Origin: SAR92 clade bacterium H921
Lineage (GTDB): Bacteria; Pseudomonadota; Gammaproteobacteria; Pseudomonadales; Porticoccaceae
Direction of reading: 5' to 3'
Assembly: GCA_025153755.1 (NCBI GenBank)
Contig: JAOALD010000001.1
Span: 186,001-250,000, forward strand
DNA: 64,000 bases
The notes under the pieces are model-generated. The model searched no databases. It had not been told where the DNA came from and saw only the letters and a list, made by a program, of their open reading frames with translations. Both the position numbers and the translations under genes were made by a program. This document shows positions 9,598 to 18,858 of the stretch, piece by piece. How positions within the stretch are numbered: position 1 is the first letter of the stretch; every line of letters starts with the position of its first letter.

Positions 9598-9758
9598 AGA
9601 ATTAGGCCTAAAATGCCAGTTTTGTAGTAAAAAAATCGTATCAGATGGGTTATAGCGACTATGGTGGGGAATACATCAGGTTATTACCAGTGTAGAGCAA
9701 TAAAAGAAATTCCGTTGTCCCCGCATTTTTGATCCTTTAGTTGCTAGAATGAAGGCCT

Positions 9759-11918
9759 ATGGACGTTACCCCGATACTCAATAATTTAAACCCTGCCCAA
9801 GAAGAGGCTGTTACCAGCGATAAGAAACATTTGCTGGTCTTAGCGGGCGCTGGCAGTGGTAAGACTCGCGTGTTAGTGCATCGTATTGCCTGGAAGATTC
9901 AGGTCGATGGTCTATCGCCCTATAGCATCTTGGCGGTGACCTTTACTAACAAGGCATCGCGAGAAATGCGTGCGCGCATCGACGACTTATTAGGTATGTC
10001 GCTACGAGGGATGTGGGTAGGCACATTTCACGGCTTAGCTCATCGTTTATTAAAAGCCCATTGGCGGGATGTTAATTTACCTGAAAATTTCCAGATCCTT
10101 GATTCTGATGATCAGCTGCGACTCGTTAAGCGCGTTATGCGTGCCATGGATCTTGATGAACAGCGCTGGCCTCCTAAGCAGGCTCAGTGGTGGATCAATG
10201 GTCAAAAAGATGAGGGCCTGCGGGCCGCCCATATTCAAGAGGGTGGAGATCCTTACCTGGCGACAATGCTACGGATCTATCGAGAGTATGAAGCTACTTG
10301 CGAGCGCTTGGGCGTTATCGATTTTGCTGAACTGCTGTTGCGGGCTCTAGAATTATGGAAGAACAAACCAGAGGTGCTAGATCATTATCAGCAACGATTC
10401 CAGCATATTTTAGTTGATGAGTTTCAGGATACCAACGCGGTCCAATATGCCTGGTTAAGAATATTGGCGGGAAAAGTCAGTAGCGTTACGGCTGTTGGTG
10501 ATGATGACCAGTCTATCTATGGATGGAGGGGCGCTAAGGTTGAAAATATTCTTAGCTACGAGCGAGATTTTGCCGATACGCATACCGTAAAATTAGAGCA
10601 AAACTATCGCTCTACATCCAATATTCTAAACGCCGCAAATGCCGTCATTTCCAAAAACGCTGAGCGTCTTGGTAAGAGCCTGTGGACTGATGCAGGTGAA
10701 GGCGAAGCTATTGCGCTTTATGCAGCATTTAATGAGCATGATGAAGCCCGTTTTATTGCCGACCGATTACACAGCTGGAATAGCGATGGTAATCGCCGTG
10801 AAGACTCAGCAATCTTATATAGATCCAATGCGCAATCTCGCGTTTTAGAAGCGGCACTATTGCAGGCTGATATTCCCTACCGTATTTATGGCGGACAACG
10901 ATTCTATGAGCGTTTAGAAATTAAAAATGCCCTTTCCTATTTGCGGCTAATGCTAAATTGCCACGATGATGTGGCCTTTGAGCGGGTCGTTAATGTGCCG
11001 GCTCGCGGCATTGGCGATCGCACTTTAGAGCTTATGCGAGAGTTAGCGCGCGATCAGCAAACATCAATGTGGGAGGCTGCAGTTCTTATTGTCAAAGAAA
11101 AGCGACTGGCCGCTCGAGCCACTAATGCCATAGCGCTATTTATCGAATTGGTTAATGAAATGAGCGGTCAACATGATGAGTTACCGCTGGCGGAGCAAGC
11201 GGAGAACGCGATTGCCCACAGTGGCCTGATAGAAATGCATCGTCGTGAAAAAGGTGAGCGTGGTCAGGCTCGAGTTGAAAACCTTGAGGAGCTAGTTAGC
11301 GCCTGTCGTAATTTCGAGCCAGAGGATAATGACTTGCCGGTGCTACCGCAATTCCTAGACCAGGTGGCATTGGATGCTGGGGATCGCCAAGCTGAGGAAG
11401 ATGAAGATGCAGTGCAACTGATGACATTGCACAGTGCTAAAGGGTTGGAATTTCCCCTAGTCTTCATTGCAGGTATGGAAGAAAACTTGTTTCCACACAA
11501 AATGTCTATTGATGAGCCGGGGCGTTTAGAGGAAGAGCGAAGGCTGGCCTATGTGGGTATTACCCGTGCCATGCAAAAACTTTATTTGACCTTTGCTGAG
11601 AGTCGCTCAATTTATGGCAGTGAATCCTTTAACTCCGTTTCTCGCTTTGTACGCGATATTCCAAAAGAGGTTGTTGAGGAGGTCAGGCTGCAAACCAATA
11701 TCGCAAGGCCAACGAGTTACGCGGCTGGCTCGATGCAAAGTGATGAGGGAGCAGATACAGGGTTTGCGCTGGGTCAGCTGGTTTTTCATAATGTTTATGG
11801 TGAGGGTGTTATCCTAAATTTTGAAGGTAATGGCCCAAGGGCAAGAGTGCATGTAAGTTTTGAAGCTGTGGGCACAAAAATACTAATTTTGGCATCGGCA
11901 AATTTGTCCGCAGCCTAG
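9759..11918 (+). CDS. uvrD: DNA helicase II, UvrD
   Basis: 3'-5' superfamily 1 helicase of nucleotide excision and mismatch repair. 719 residues, one fewer than E. coli UvrD and colinear with it. Walker A LAGAGSGKT is at 28-36, motif Ib region at WVGTFHGLAHRLL (87-99), Walker B DEFQDT at 220-225, then GDDDQSIYGWRGA, LEQNYRST, LMTLHSAKGLEFP and RLAYVGITRAM. The C-terminal tail has the UvrD-type module (FHNVYGEGVILNFEG) used for partner binding. It is divergent from hexR with about 200 bases between. No LexA box (CTG-N10-CAG) was found upstream, so SOS control is not evident. Confidence 0.97.
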   Translation: MDVTPILNNLNPAQEEAVTSDKKHLLVLAGAGSGKTRVLVHRIAWKIQVDGLSPYSILAVTFTNKASREMRARIDDLLGMSLRGMWVGTFHGLAHRLLKAHWRDVNLPENFQILDSDDQLRLVKRVMRAMDLDEQRWPPKQAQWWINGQKDEGLRAAHIQEGGDPYLATMLRIYREYEATCERLGVIDFAELLLRALELWKNKPEVLDHYQQRFQHILVDEFQDTNAVQYAWLRILAGKVSSVTAVGDDDQSIYGWRGAKVENILSYERDFADTHTVKLEQNYRSTSNILNAANAVISKNAERLGKSLWTDAGEGEAIALYAAFNEHDEARFIADRLHSWNSDGNRREDSAILYRSNAQSRVLEAALLQADIPYRIYGGQRFYERLEIKNALSYLRLMLNCHDDVAFERVVNVPARGIGDRTLELMRELARDQQTSMWEAAVLIVKEKRLAARATNAIALFIELVNEMSGQHDELPLAEQAENAIAHSGLIEMHRREKGERGQARVENLEELVSACRNFEPEDNDLPVLPQFLDQVALDAGDRQAEEDEDAVQLMTLHSAKGLEFPLVFIAGMEENLFPHKMSIDEPGRLEEERRLAYVGITRAMQKLYLTFAESRSIYGSESFNSVSRFVRDIPKEVVEEVRLQTNIARPTSYAAGSMQSDEGADTGFALGQLVFHNVYGEGVILNFEGNGPRARVHVSFEAVGTKILILASANLSAA

Positions 11919-11943
11919 GTTAAAAAATATAAAGGGGAAAACA

Positions 11944-13026
11944 ATGCGCGTACTAATGGTGGCACTAATATCTTTGATTTTAGCCAGCTGTGGTAATAAA
12001 TCCGCGGACACTGACACTGATATAAAACCGGATACACAAAAGACATACAGTTGGAAGTTAGTCACAACCTGGCCAAAAAACTATCCCGGTCTGGGCAGTG
12101 CGCCAGAAAATTTTGCTAAAAAAATCGCTGCAATGAGCGGCGGACGCATAAAAATAAAAGTATTTGGAGCCGGTCAGTTAGTGCCGGCCTTTGAGGTATT
12201 CGATGCGGTCTCCCAAGGCACTGCTCAGGTTGGACATGGCGCCGCCTATTACTGGACTGGAAAAGCTAAAGCCGCAGGCTTTTTTACCTCCGTACCCTTC
12301 GGCCTCAACGCTCAGGAAATGAATGGCTGGCTCCATTATGGTGGTGGCTTGGAGCTATGGCGCGAACTGTACTCTCCTTTTAATCTAATACCTTTTGCCG
12401 GTGGTAGCACTGGTGTGCAAATGGCCGGCTGGTTTAACCGCGAAATTAATTCAATGGAAGACATCAAGGGCTTAAAAATGCGCATTCCGGGACTGGGGGG
12501 TGATGTTATTACTCGCGCTGGAGGTGTGTCGGTCACTATGCCAGGTGGCGAGCTATATACCTCCATGCAGACCGGTGTGATTGATGCAACTGAATGGGTG
12601 GGGCCATACAATGATCTGGCATTTGGATTTCATCAGGTAGCTAAATATTATTACTATCCAGGTTGGCACGAGCCAGGCCCTATTTTAGAGTTTATTGTCA
12701 ATAAAGAAGCTTACGCATCACTACCGAGTGATCTACAGGCGATTGTCGAGAGCGCAGCTCGCGCGGTTAATCAAGATATGCTCGATGAGTACACTGCGCG
12801 CAACAACAGCGCATTGGTAGAGCTAGTTGAAACACATGGTGTTGATGTGAGAAAGCTACCTGATGACGTACTTACCGAATTGCGTAGACTGTCGGCAGAG
12901 GTGCTCGATGAGCTTGGGCAGGACTCAGAAATCTCCGGTCGAATTGCCCAATCTGTTATGGAGTTTAAAAAACAGGCTATGGAATACCACGCTATTTCTG
13001 AAGAGGCTTACTACAAAGTGCGCTAA
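11944..13026 (+). CDS. Orphan TRAP-transporter solute-binding lipoprotein (DctP/TakP-like)
   Basis: 360 residues. A lipoprotein signal peptide ends in the lipobox LASC with Cys16, so the protein is probably anchored in the periplasmic face of a membrane. The rest is a DctP-family binding protein (TTWPKNYPGLGSAPENFAKKI; KGLKMRIPGLGGDV with the conserved Arg180; TGVIDATEWVGPYND with Glu217-Trp218). The Arg and the Glu-Trp pair occupy positions used by TakP-type proteins to bind 2-oxo acids and a cation, so a carboxylate ligand is likely. No dctQ or dctM membrane genes are nearby; a partner must be elsewhere or the protein has another role. A terminator follows. Confidence 0.85.
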   Translation: MRVLMVALISLILASCGNKSADTDTDIKPDTQKTYSWKLVTTWPKNYPGLGSAPENFAKKIAAMSGGRIKIKVFGAGQLVPAFEVFDAVSQGTAQVGHGAAYYWTGKAKAAGFFTSVPFGLNAQEMNGWLHYGGGLELWRELYSPFNLIPFAGGSTGVQMAGWFNREINSMEDIKGLKMRIPGLGGDVITRAGGVSVTMPGGELYTSMQTGVIDATEWVGPYNDLAFGFHQVAKYYYYPGWHEPGPILEFIVNKEAYASLPSDLQAIVESAARAVNQDMLDEYTARNNSALVELVETHGVDVRKLPDDVLTELRRLSAEVLDELGQDSEISGRIAQSVMEFKKQAMEYHAISEEAYYKVR

Positions 13027-13050
13027 TAGTAGTAGCCTTAAGCGAGGCTG

Positions 13051-13080
13051 AAAAAAGGCCGGGAGTTACCGGCCTTTTTT
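13051..13080. terminator. Bidirectional terminator between the TRAP protein and trkH
   Basis: Hairpin AAAAAAGGCCGG / CCGGCCTTTTTT with six-base loop GAGTTA. The A-tract and T-tract on opposite sides let it serve both the plus-strand solute-binding protein and the minus-strand trkH transcript that ends at 13114. Confidence 0.9.
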
Positions 13081-13113
13081 ATTCTCAGCGTCAACCAGCA
13101 AACACCAATAGCC

Positions 13114-14562
13114 TTAGTTTTTCCAGAACGTCGGGGTAAATAGCACCAATAGAGTGAAGATCTCTAAACGTCCCAGTAACATGCCCCAGCAAAGTACCCA
13201 CTTGGCAAAGCCGCCAATATCTGCGTAGTTAGTGGCTACAGCCCCGAGGCCGGGGCCCAGATTATTTAGGGCGGCGGCCGTTGCCGACCAGGCAGTGACG
13301 TAGTCAAGTCCGGACGCTAATAGTAGCAATACCATCAGATAAAAAATTGCCAGATATACACCAAAGAATGCCCAGATTGCGTCTGCCACGCGCTCGGGTA
13401 TTTGCCGGTTACTTATTTTGATCGGTAGCAGCGCATTGGGGTGGACCAAGCGATAGATCTCGCGAATCACCTGCTTACCCAATATCAACATACGGCCAAT
13501 TTTAATGCCCCCGCCTGTTGAGCCGGCACAGGCGCCAAAGAAAGATAAAAATAATAAGAAAAAAGGTAAGAATGTAGGCCAGGTGCTGAACTCTGCAGTA
13601 GTAAAGCCTGTGGTCGTCATAACCGACACCAGCTGGAACGTACCCTGAGTGATACTGTTGTCCCAGCTGTAGGTACCGCTGTAAAAAAGGTAGAGACAGG
13701 TTACAACAATGCCGATTAAAAGCAGATAAATATACATGCGTGCTTCGGCATCTTGCCAATAAGAACTTAGGCTTCGGTTGTGCCAAACTAGATAGTGCAA
13801 GGCAAAGTTGAGGCCAGAGACGATCATAAAAAAGATGCAGATCGACATAATAAGGCCGCTATTAAAAAATCCCATACTAGCGTCATGGGTAGAAAATCCC
13901 CCAATGGCAACTGTAGAAAAGCTATGGCTAATAGCATCGAATCCGCTCATGCCTGCGGCCCAATAGGCCAGGGCACAGGCCGCGGTTAGAGCCAGATAAA
14001 TACGAAACAGTACATTAGCAGTTTCAGTAATGCGGGGGGTCAGTTTAGAATCCTTAATCGGCCCCGGGGTCTCTGCGCGATAGATCTGCATACCGCCCAC
14101 GCCGAGCATAGGTAAAATAGCTACGGCTATCACAACTATACCTATACCCCCCAGCCACTGCAGCTGCTGGCGATAGTAGAGAACAGACTTAGGTAGATCA
14201 TCTAGACCGGAAATAACAGTTGCTCCGGTGGTAGTGAGTCCCGAGACAGATTCAAACAGGGCATCTATAAAGGTAAGTTGCAGGGATTCTGAAAGCATTA
14301 ATGGCAAGGCACCAAACGAGCTCAATACTAGCCAGAAAAAGACCGTGACAATAAAGCCGTCTCGAGTGCGCAGTTCGCCGTTACTGTTGCGCGACGGCAA
14401 CCAAAAAACCACTCCTACCAGCAGGGTAATCGCAAAGGCTGCGACAAAGGTGTCCGAGGTGTTTTCACTAAATACCCAGCCTACAAAAATAGGGGTCAGC
14501 ATGGTGAGGCTGAAGATCATCAGCAATATGCCTAGCACTCGGGCAATAACAGCAACATGCAT
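13114..14562 (-). CDS. trkH: Trk potassium uptake system membrane subunit TrkH
   Basis: Ion-conducting subunit of the Trk potassium transporter in the inner membrane. 482 residues with about ten membrane helices. The four selectivity-filter loops of the MPM repeats are visible: SGLTTTGATVI, STVAIGGFSTHD, SVMTTTGFTTAEF and AALNNLGPGLGAV. The loop between helices carries GACAGSTGGGIKIGRML. It is the last gene of the minus-strand def-fmt-rsmB-trkA-trkH run, 11 bases after trkA, which encodes its cytoplasmic NAD-binding regulator. Confidence 0.97.
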   Translation of the reverse strand: MHVAVIARVLGILLMIFSLTMLTPIFVGWVFSENTSDTFVAAFAITLLVGVVFWLPSRNSNGELRTRDGFIVTVFFWLVLSSFGALPLMLSESLQLTFIDALFESVSGLTTTGATVISGLDDLPKSVLYYRQQLQWLGGIGIVVIAVAILPMLGVGGMQIYRAETPGPIKDSKLTPRITETANVLFRIYLALTAACALAYWAAGMSGFDAISHSFSTVAIGGFSTHDASMGFFNSGLIMSICIFFMIVSGLNFALHYLVWHNRSLSSYWQDAEARMYIYLLLIGIVVTCLYLFYSGTYSWDNSITQGTFQLVSVMTTTGFTTAEFSTWPTFLPFFLLFLSFFGACAGSTGGGIKIGRMLILGKQVIREIYRLVHPNALLPIKISNRQIPERVADAIWAFFGVYLAIFYLMVLLLLASGLDYVTAWSATAAALNNLGPGLGAVATNYADIGGFAKWVLCWGMLLGRLEIFTLLVLFTPTFWKN

Positions 14563-14573
14563 GGGGCTAAGTC

Positions 14574-15956
14574 CTAGAAAAAGGAGAAGCTAACAGCGAA
14601 TAGCTTCTCAACGGCTTTGGTGTTTTGTTTGTCAACTACAAACACAATTACATGGTCGTTGCTTTGGATCACAGTATCGTGGTGGGCGATAATTACCTCG
14701 CCATTACGTACCAATGCAGCCAGGGTGGCTCCGGGTGGCGATTTAATGTCGCCGATCGCCCGACCTACGACCTTGGAGCTTTTTTCGTCACCATGTACAA
14801 TAATCTCTAGCGCTTCTGCAGCTCCGCGCCTAAGTGAGTGCACACTTACAGTATCGCCTCTGCGCACGTGAGTAAGTAGGGAGCTGGTTGTTGCCTGTTG
14901 TGGAGATATAGCAATATCTACTTCGCCTCCCTGCATCAGGTCTGCATAAACCGGGTTGTTGATAAGAGTCATGACCTTGCGTGCCCCTAACCGCTTGGCC
15001 AGCAAAGAGGCCATAATATTGACTTCGTCATCATTGGTCAGGGCCAGGAAAACATCAACCTTATCGATATTTTCATCAAGCAGTAATTCTTGGTCTGTGG
15101 CCGAGCCCTTTAAAACTACAGTTCGATTTAATTGTTCGGACAGGAATGCTGCACGAGAGGCCGAGAACTCAATAATTTTGATATTGTATTGATCCTCCAA
15201 GGCCTTAGAAAGACGGTAGCCAATATTGCCGCCGCCGGCAATCACTAAGCGCCGATAGGGTTTTTCTAGGCGCCGCAACTCGCTCATCACCTTGCGTATA
15301 TTTTTCTTGGCGGCAATAAAGAACACCTCATCACCGTCCTCGATCACCGTGTCACCCACGGGGAACAGAGGGCTATCCTTGCGGAATATGGCCGCTACTC
15401 GGGCATCCACATTGGGTATATGTTCTTTTAACGTACGCAGTTCTTGCCCCACTAGCGGGCTGTTTGCAACAGCACGCAATGCCACCAATTGAAGGGCGCC
15501 ATCGGCAAAGTCCAAGACCTGAAGTGCGCCGGGCTGCTCCACCAGTTTGCGTATATAGTCGGTGACTACCTGCTCGGGAGTAATCATCACATCAACCGGC
15601 ATATGTTTATCATTAAACAGCAGGCTATTATATTTAGGGTTGGTGTAATTTTGTGCCCGCACTCGGGCAATTTTAGTTGGGGTGTGAAACAGCGAATAGG
15701 CGACCTGACAGGCAATGATATTAATCTCGTCACTGTTGGTGACAGCGATTAGCATGTCGGCATCTTCGATGCCGGCATTAACCAGTACATCCGGATAGCA
15801 ACCAGTGCCAATTACGGTGCGAATATCGAGCCGATCCTGGAGCGCACGCAGTGCACTTGCGTTGATGTCGACAACGGAAATATCGTTGTATTCGCGGGCC
15901 AGATTTTCTGCCAGTGTTGCGCCAACCTGCCCTGCGCCAACTATTACTATTTTCAT
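14574..15956 (-). CDS. trkA: Trk potassium uptake regulator TrkA
   Basis: Peripheral cytoplasmic subunit that gates TrkH in response to NAD(H) and ATP. 460 residues with two tandem RCK units. Each begins with a dinucleotide-binding Rossmann motif: IVGAGQVG near residue 6-12 and IAGGGNIG near 239-246. RCK-C subdomains follow each (ADGALQLVALRAVANSPLVG; ALEIIVHGDEKSSKVVGRAI). The ATG lies 2 bases after the rsmB stop, a spacing that favours translational coupling. rsmB-trkA-trkH adjacency is common in gammaproteobacteria. Confidence 0.97.
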   Translation of the reverse strand: MKIVIVGAGQVGATLAENLAREYNDISVVDINASALRALQDRLDIRTVIGTGCYPDVLVNAGIEDADMLIAVTNSDEINIIACQVAYSLFHTPTKIARVRAQNYTNPKYNSLLFNDKHMPVDVMITPEQVVTDYIRKLVEQPGALQVLDFADGALQLVALRAVANSPLVGQELRTLKEHIPNVDARVAAIFRKDSPLFPVGDTVIEDGDEVFFIAAKKNIRKVMSELRRLEKPYRRLVIAGGGNIGYRLSKALEDQYNIKIIEFSASRAAFLSEQLNRTVVLKGSATDQELLLDENIDKVDVFLALTNDDEVNIMASLLAKRLGARKVMTLINNPVYADLMQGGEVDIAISPQQATTSSLLTHVRRGDTVSVHSLRRGAAEALEIIVHGDEKSSKVVGRAIGDIKSPPGATLAALVRNGEVIIAHHDTVIQSNDHVIVFVVDKQNTKAVEKLFAVSFSFF

Positions 15957-15958
15957 TA

Positions 15959-17296
15959 TTATCCCGATTCGCCTATATCAAGCTTGCTGAGCCTTGAGTA
16001 ATAAAAACCATCGTTGCCGTTAGACAGGGGAAATAGCTGCCGCCCATGATCTGTGGCTATACCCCACCTTGCCTCTATCGTCAAAACCTTTGCATCATGC
16101 TGGGAATCGACAAATTGCGCAATAATGTCATCGTTCTCAGCAGGCAGCACCGAGCAGGTTGCATACACTAAAATACCGCCCGGTTTCAGTGTTTGCCAAA
16201 GATTGCTTAGTATCTGAGTCTGACTAGATGCTAGCTTATCAATATCCGCAGGTTTGCGCAGTATTTTGATATCAGGATGGCGACGAATAACTCCTGAGGC
16301 GGAACATGGCGCATCTAATAGTATTCGGTCAAATTGACTGCCATTCCACCAGCTATCCAGATCATTGGCGTCCGCAGCCTTTAATTCAGCCTGCAAATTG
16401 AGTCGTGTTAGGTTTTCCTCAACCCGCGACAGCCGCCGGGGTTCTAGGTCAATGGCGACTAGAGACTGCATATCTGGTTGGCTTTCAAGTAGATGGCAGG
16501 TTTTGCCACCTGGGGCACAGCAGGCATCTAACACCTGTTGATTGCTCTCGAGCATTAGCACGCTCGCCGCTAGTTGTGCGGCTTCATCTTGCACGCTGAC
16601 ATAGCCCTGAGCAAAGTTGGGTAGCTCACTGACATCCCGCGCCGCCTCAAGTACTATGCCCTGAGCACTAAACTCTGTCGCTGAAGCGGCTATACCAGCC
16701 TCTGCTAAGCAGTCCAGATAGTCTTGGCGTGAGTTACGCAACATATTGACCCTTAGGGTCATAGGGGCGCGTTCATTGTTTGCGGCAATAATATGCTCGG
16801 CAACTTCCTTAGGCCAGGCGTCGTTAATTCTTTTAAGCAGCCATTTTGGGTGGGCAGTTTGAAATACGGCATTGTTGGACTGGCGTTCTAGTAGTTGCTG
16901 TTGCTGACGCTGAAAGTTGCGCAGTACAGCATTGACTAGACCCTTCGCCCAAGGTCGATTGAGCTTAGTCACCGCTGAGACGGTTTCATTAATAATGGCA
17001 TGCTCTGCGATACGCATATGCAGGAGCTGATAGAGCCCACAGGCTAAAAGCCCCTGAATCTCTAAATCCTTTTCTCGCAATGGCTTTTGAATAAGCTGTT
17101 TAAGAAGAATGCTGATTTGTGGATACCAGCGCATGGTGCCAAAGCACAACTCTTTTAATAGTCCACGATCCTTTTCCTCGACCCTGTCGCTGTATTCGGG
17201 TAACTTTGCAGAGAGAGACCGGCCCCTCAGCACCGCGGCGACAACCTGGGCGGCGGCCGCTCTGACACTGAGTAATTTATTTTTTCCACCGGCCAT
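15959..17296 (-). CDS. rsmB: 16S rRNA m5C967 methyltransferase RsmB
   Basis: Methylates C967 of 16S rRNA using SAM. 445 residues. The N-terminal NusB-like RNA-binding domain covers about 8-135 (VAAVLRGRSL; ALLACGLYQLLHMRI-like helix; INETVSAVTKLNRPWAKGLV). The C-terminal Rossmann methyltransferase has the SAM motif DACCAPGGKT (257-266), the catalytic DAPCSASG with Cys331 and the YATCSVLPAEN motif with Cys381, as in m5C RNA methyltransferases. The ATG is 3 bases after the fmt stop. It sits in the def-fmt-rsmB translation cluster. Confidence 0.97.
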   Translation of the reverse strand: MAGGKNKLLSVRAAAAQVVAAVLRGRSLSAKLPEYSDRVEEKDRGLLKELCFGTMRWYPQISILLKQLIQKPLREKDLEIQGLLACGLYQLLHMRIAEHAIINETVSAVTKLNRPWAKGLVNAVLRNFQRQQQQLLERQSNNAVFQTAHPKWLLKRINDAWPKEVAEHIIAANNERAPMTLRVNMLRNSRQDYLDCLAEAGIAASATEFSAQGIVLEAARDVSELPNFAQGYVSVQDEAAQLAASVLMLESNQQVLDACCAPGGKTCHLLESQPDMQSLVAIDLEPRRLSRVEENLTRLNLQAELKAADANDLDSWWNGSQFDRILLDAPCSASGVIRRHPDIKILRKPADIDKLASSQTQILSNLWQTLKPGGILVYATCSVLPAENDDIIAQFVDSQHDAKVLTIEARWGIATDHGRQLFPLSNGNDGFYYSRLSKLDIGESG

Positions 17297-17299
17297 AAT

Positions 17300-18232
17300 T
17301 TATTTATCAAACCCCGCACCAGGGGCGAACATCTCAGCCCGTGAGCGAAGAATTTCGGCTACAGGCATCCGAGATTTCCCGGCAAGCTGTATGTCCGTCA
17401 CTAGCAGGCAGCCCTGCCCGCAGCCAATCACTAGCCCGTTATTGTCCGCAGTTAGTATTTTCCCTACTTCGCCTGAGGGTGCAGATGAGATCTGCGCACC
17501 CCATATTTTGATTCTCTGACCCTCGATCTGGGTGTAGGCCGTAGGGAATGGAATAAACGCACGAATGCGTCGCTCAATGATCTCAGCTGTATCAGACCAA
17601 TCAATCAGAGCTTCGGTTTTCTCTATTTTTGTTGCGTAGGTACTCTGGTCATTGTCTTGCGCAATGGCAATGGCATTGCCGGACGCAATTTTTTCTAGGG
17701 TCCCTAGCAGTGCCGGAGCGCCCAATAATGCAAGTTTACTATACAGAGAAGCGCTGGTCTCATCGGCATCTATGGCACAGCGGGTAATTGACAGCATGGC
17801 TCCCGTGTCCAGACCGGCATCCATTTGCATAATTGTAATGCCAGTTTCATTATCGCCGGCCTCCACTGCACGCTGAATAGGCGCGGCACCTCGCCAACGC
17901 GGCAAAATAGAACCGTGAACATTTATACAGCCAAGCCGTGGAGCATCTAAAACAACCTGCGGAAGAATTAGGCCATAAGCCACAACCACCATAATATCTG
18001 CCTGCAAGTCAGCCAGCAGAGCCTGCTGTTCGGGCTCTTTCAAAGACTGTGGTTGATAAATATTAAGGTTGTGCTGTTGAGCAAGCACTTTAACCGGACT
18101 AGCCGTTAACTTTTTACCCCGCCCAGCGGGACGATCAGGTTGGGTATAGACGGCAACAATATCATGCTGACCAATCAGCGCTTGAAGATGGGTTGCTGCG
18201 AAATCTGGTGTTCCTGCAAAAATTATCCTCAA
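17300..18232 (-). CDS. fmt: Methionyl-tRNA formyltransferase
   Basis: Formylates initiator Met-tRNA from 10-formyl-tetrahydrofolate. 310 residues. Catalytic residues are visible at Asn104, His106, Ser108 in INVHGSILPRWRGAAPIQ and Asp142 in QMDAGLDTGAML. The N-terminus IIFAGTPDFAA is typical. The start codon is TTG at 18232, as no ATG lies near the conserved N-terminus. It follows def by 8 bases; Fmt and Def act at opposite ends of the formyl-methionine cycle. The C-terminal OB-like domain (about 205-310) contains RIRAFIPFPTAYT. Confidence 0.97.
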   Translation of the reverse strand: MRIIFAGTPDFAATHLQALIGQHDIVAVYTQPDRPAGRGKKLTASPVKVLAQQHNLNIYQPQSLKEPEQQALLADLQADIMVVVAYGLILPQVVLDAPRLGCINVHGSILPRWRGAAPIQRAVEAGDNETGITIMQMDAGLDTGAMLSITRCAIDADETSASLYSKLALLGAPALLGTLEKIASGNAIAIAQDNDQSTYATKIEKTEALIDWSDTAEIIERRIRAFIPFPTAYTQIEGQRIKIWGAQISSAPSGEVGKILTADNNGLVIGCGQGCLLVTDIQLAGKSRMPVAEILRSRAEMFAPGAGFDK

Positions 18233-18240
18233 GCGTTTGC

Positions 18241-18738
18241 CTATGTCCGTTGTTTTTTTAGCTTGGTACGAATCCGCTGGCGCTTTAATGGCGATAGATA
18301 ATCAACGAATAATTTGCCCTCCAAATGATCTATCTCATGCTGTATGCACACCGCCAGCAGACCGTTGGCTTCCTCTTCGAATGCATTGCCATCACGATCT
18401 AGTGCGCGAATAAGCACGTGGACTGGGCGATCGACCGGCTCATAAAAACCGGGCACTGACAGACAACCCTCTTCGTAAGGGCTAGTTTCAGGTTTTAGCA
18501 CTTCGATTTCCGGATTGATATATACCCTCGGCTCGGTTTTGTCTTCAGACAGATCCATAACAATTACGCGCTGATGAACGTCCACCTGAGATGCTGCCAA
18601 CCCTATGCCGTTGGCGTCAGCCATGGTGTCAAACATGTCATCGACTAGCGTTTTGATTTCGTCGTCCACTGCCATTACAGGAGTAGCTTTTATACGCAAG
18701 CGAGGATTGGGATATTCGAGAATTTTTAGTCTGGCCAT
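18241..18738 (-). CDS. def: Peptide deformylase
   Basis: Metalloenzyme that removes the N-formyl group from new proteins. 165 residues. All three family motifs are intact: GIGLAASQ (44-51), EGCLSVPG with metal ligand Cys92, and [17 protein letters not shown] with His134, His138 and catalytic Glu135. First gene of the minus-strand def-fmt-rsmB-trkA-trkH run and divergent from the LysM-dprA run, an arrangement shared with Pseudomonas. Confidence 0.98.
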   Translation of the reverse strand: MARLKILEYPNPRLRIKATPVMAVDDEIKTLVDDMFDTMADANGIGLAASQVDVHQRVIVMDLSEDKTEPRVYINPEIEVLKPETSPYEEGCLSVPGFYEPVDRPVHVLIRALDRDGNAFEEEANGLLAVCIQHEIDHLEGKLFVDYLSPLKRQRIRTKLKKQRT

Positions 18739-18858
18739 AGCGAATGTGATGGGTTTCTAGAAAATTAGTTAAAAGCACTGCTACCATAAAACCAACTGGG
18801 AGCATTGCCAACTTTTTGGCGCCAAAGGAAGATTATACATTAGGGAAAAGGGCTCCAC

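Noticed and set aside
9562-9758. LexA (SOS) box upstream of uvrD
   Set aside because: No CTG-N10-CAG match was found in the hexR-uvrD gap.
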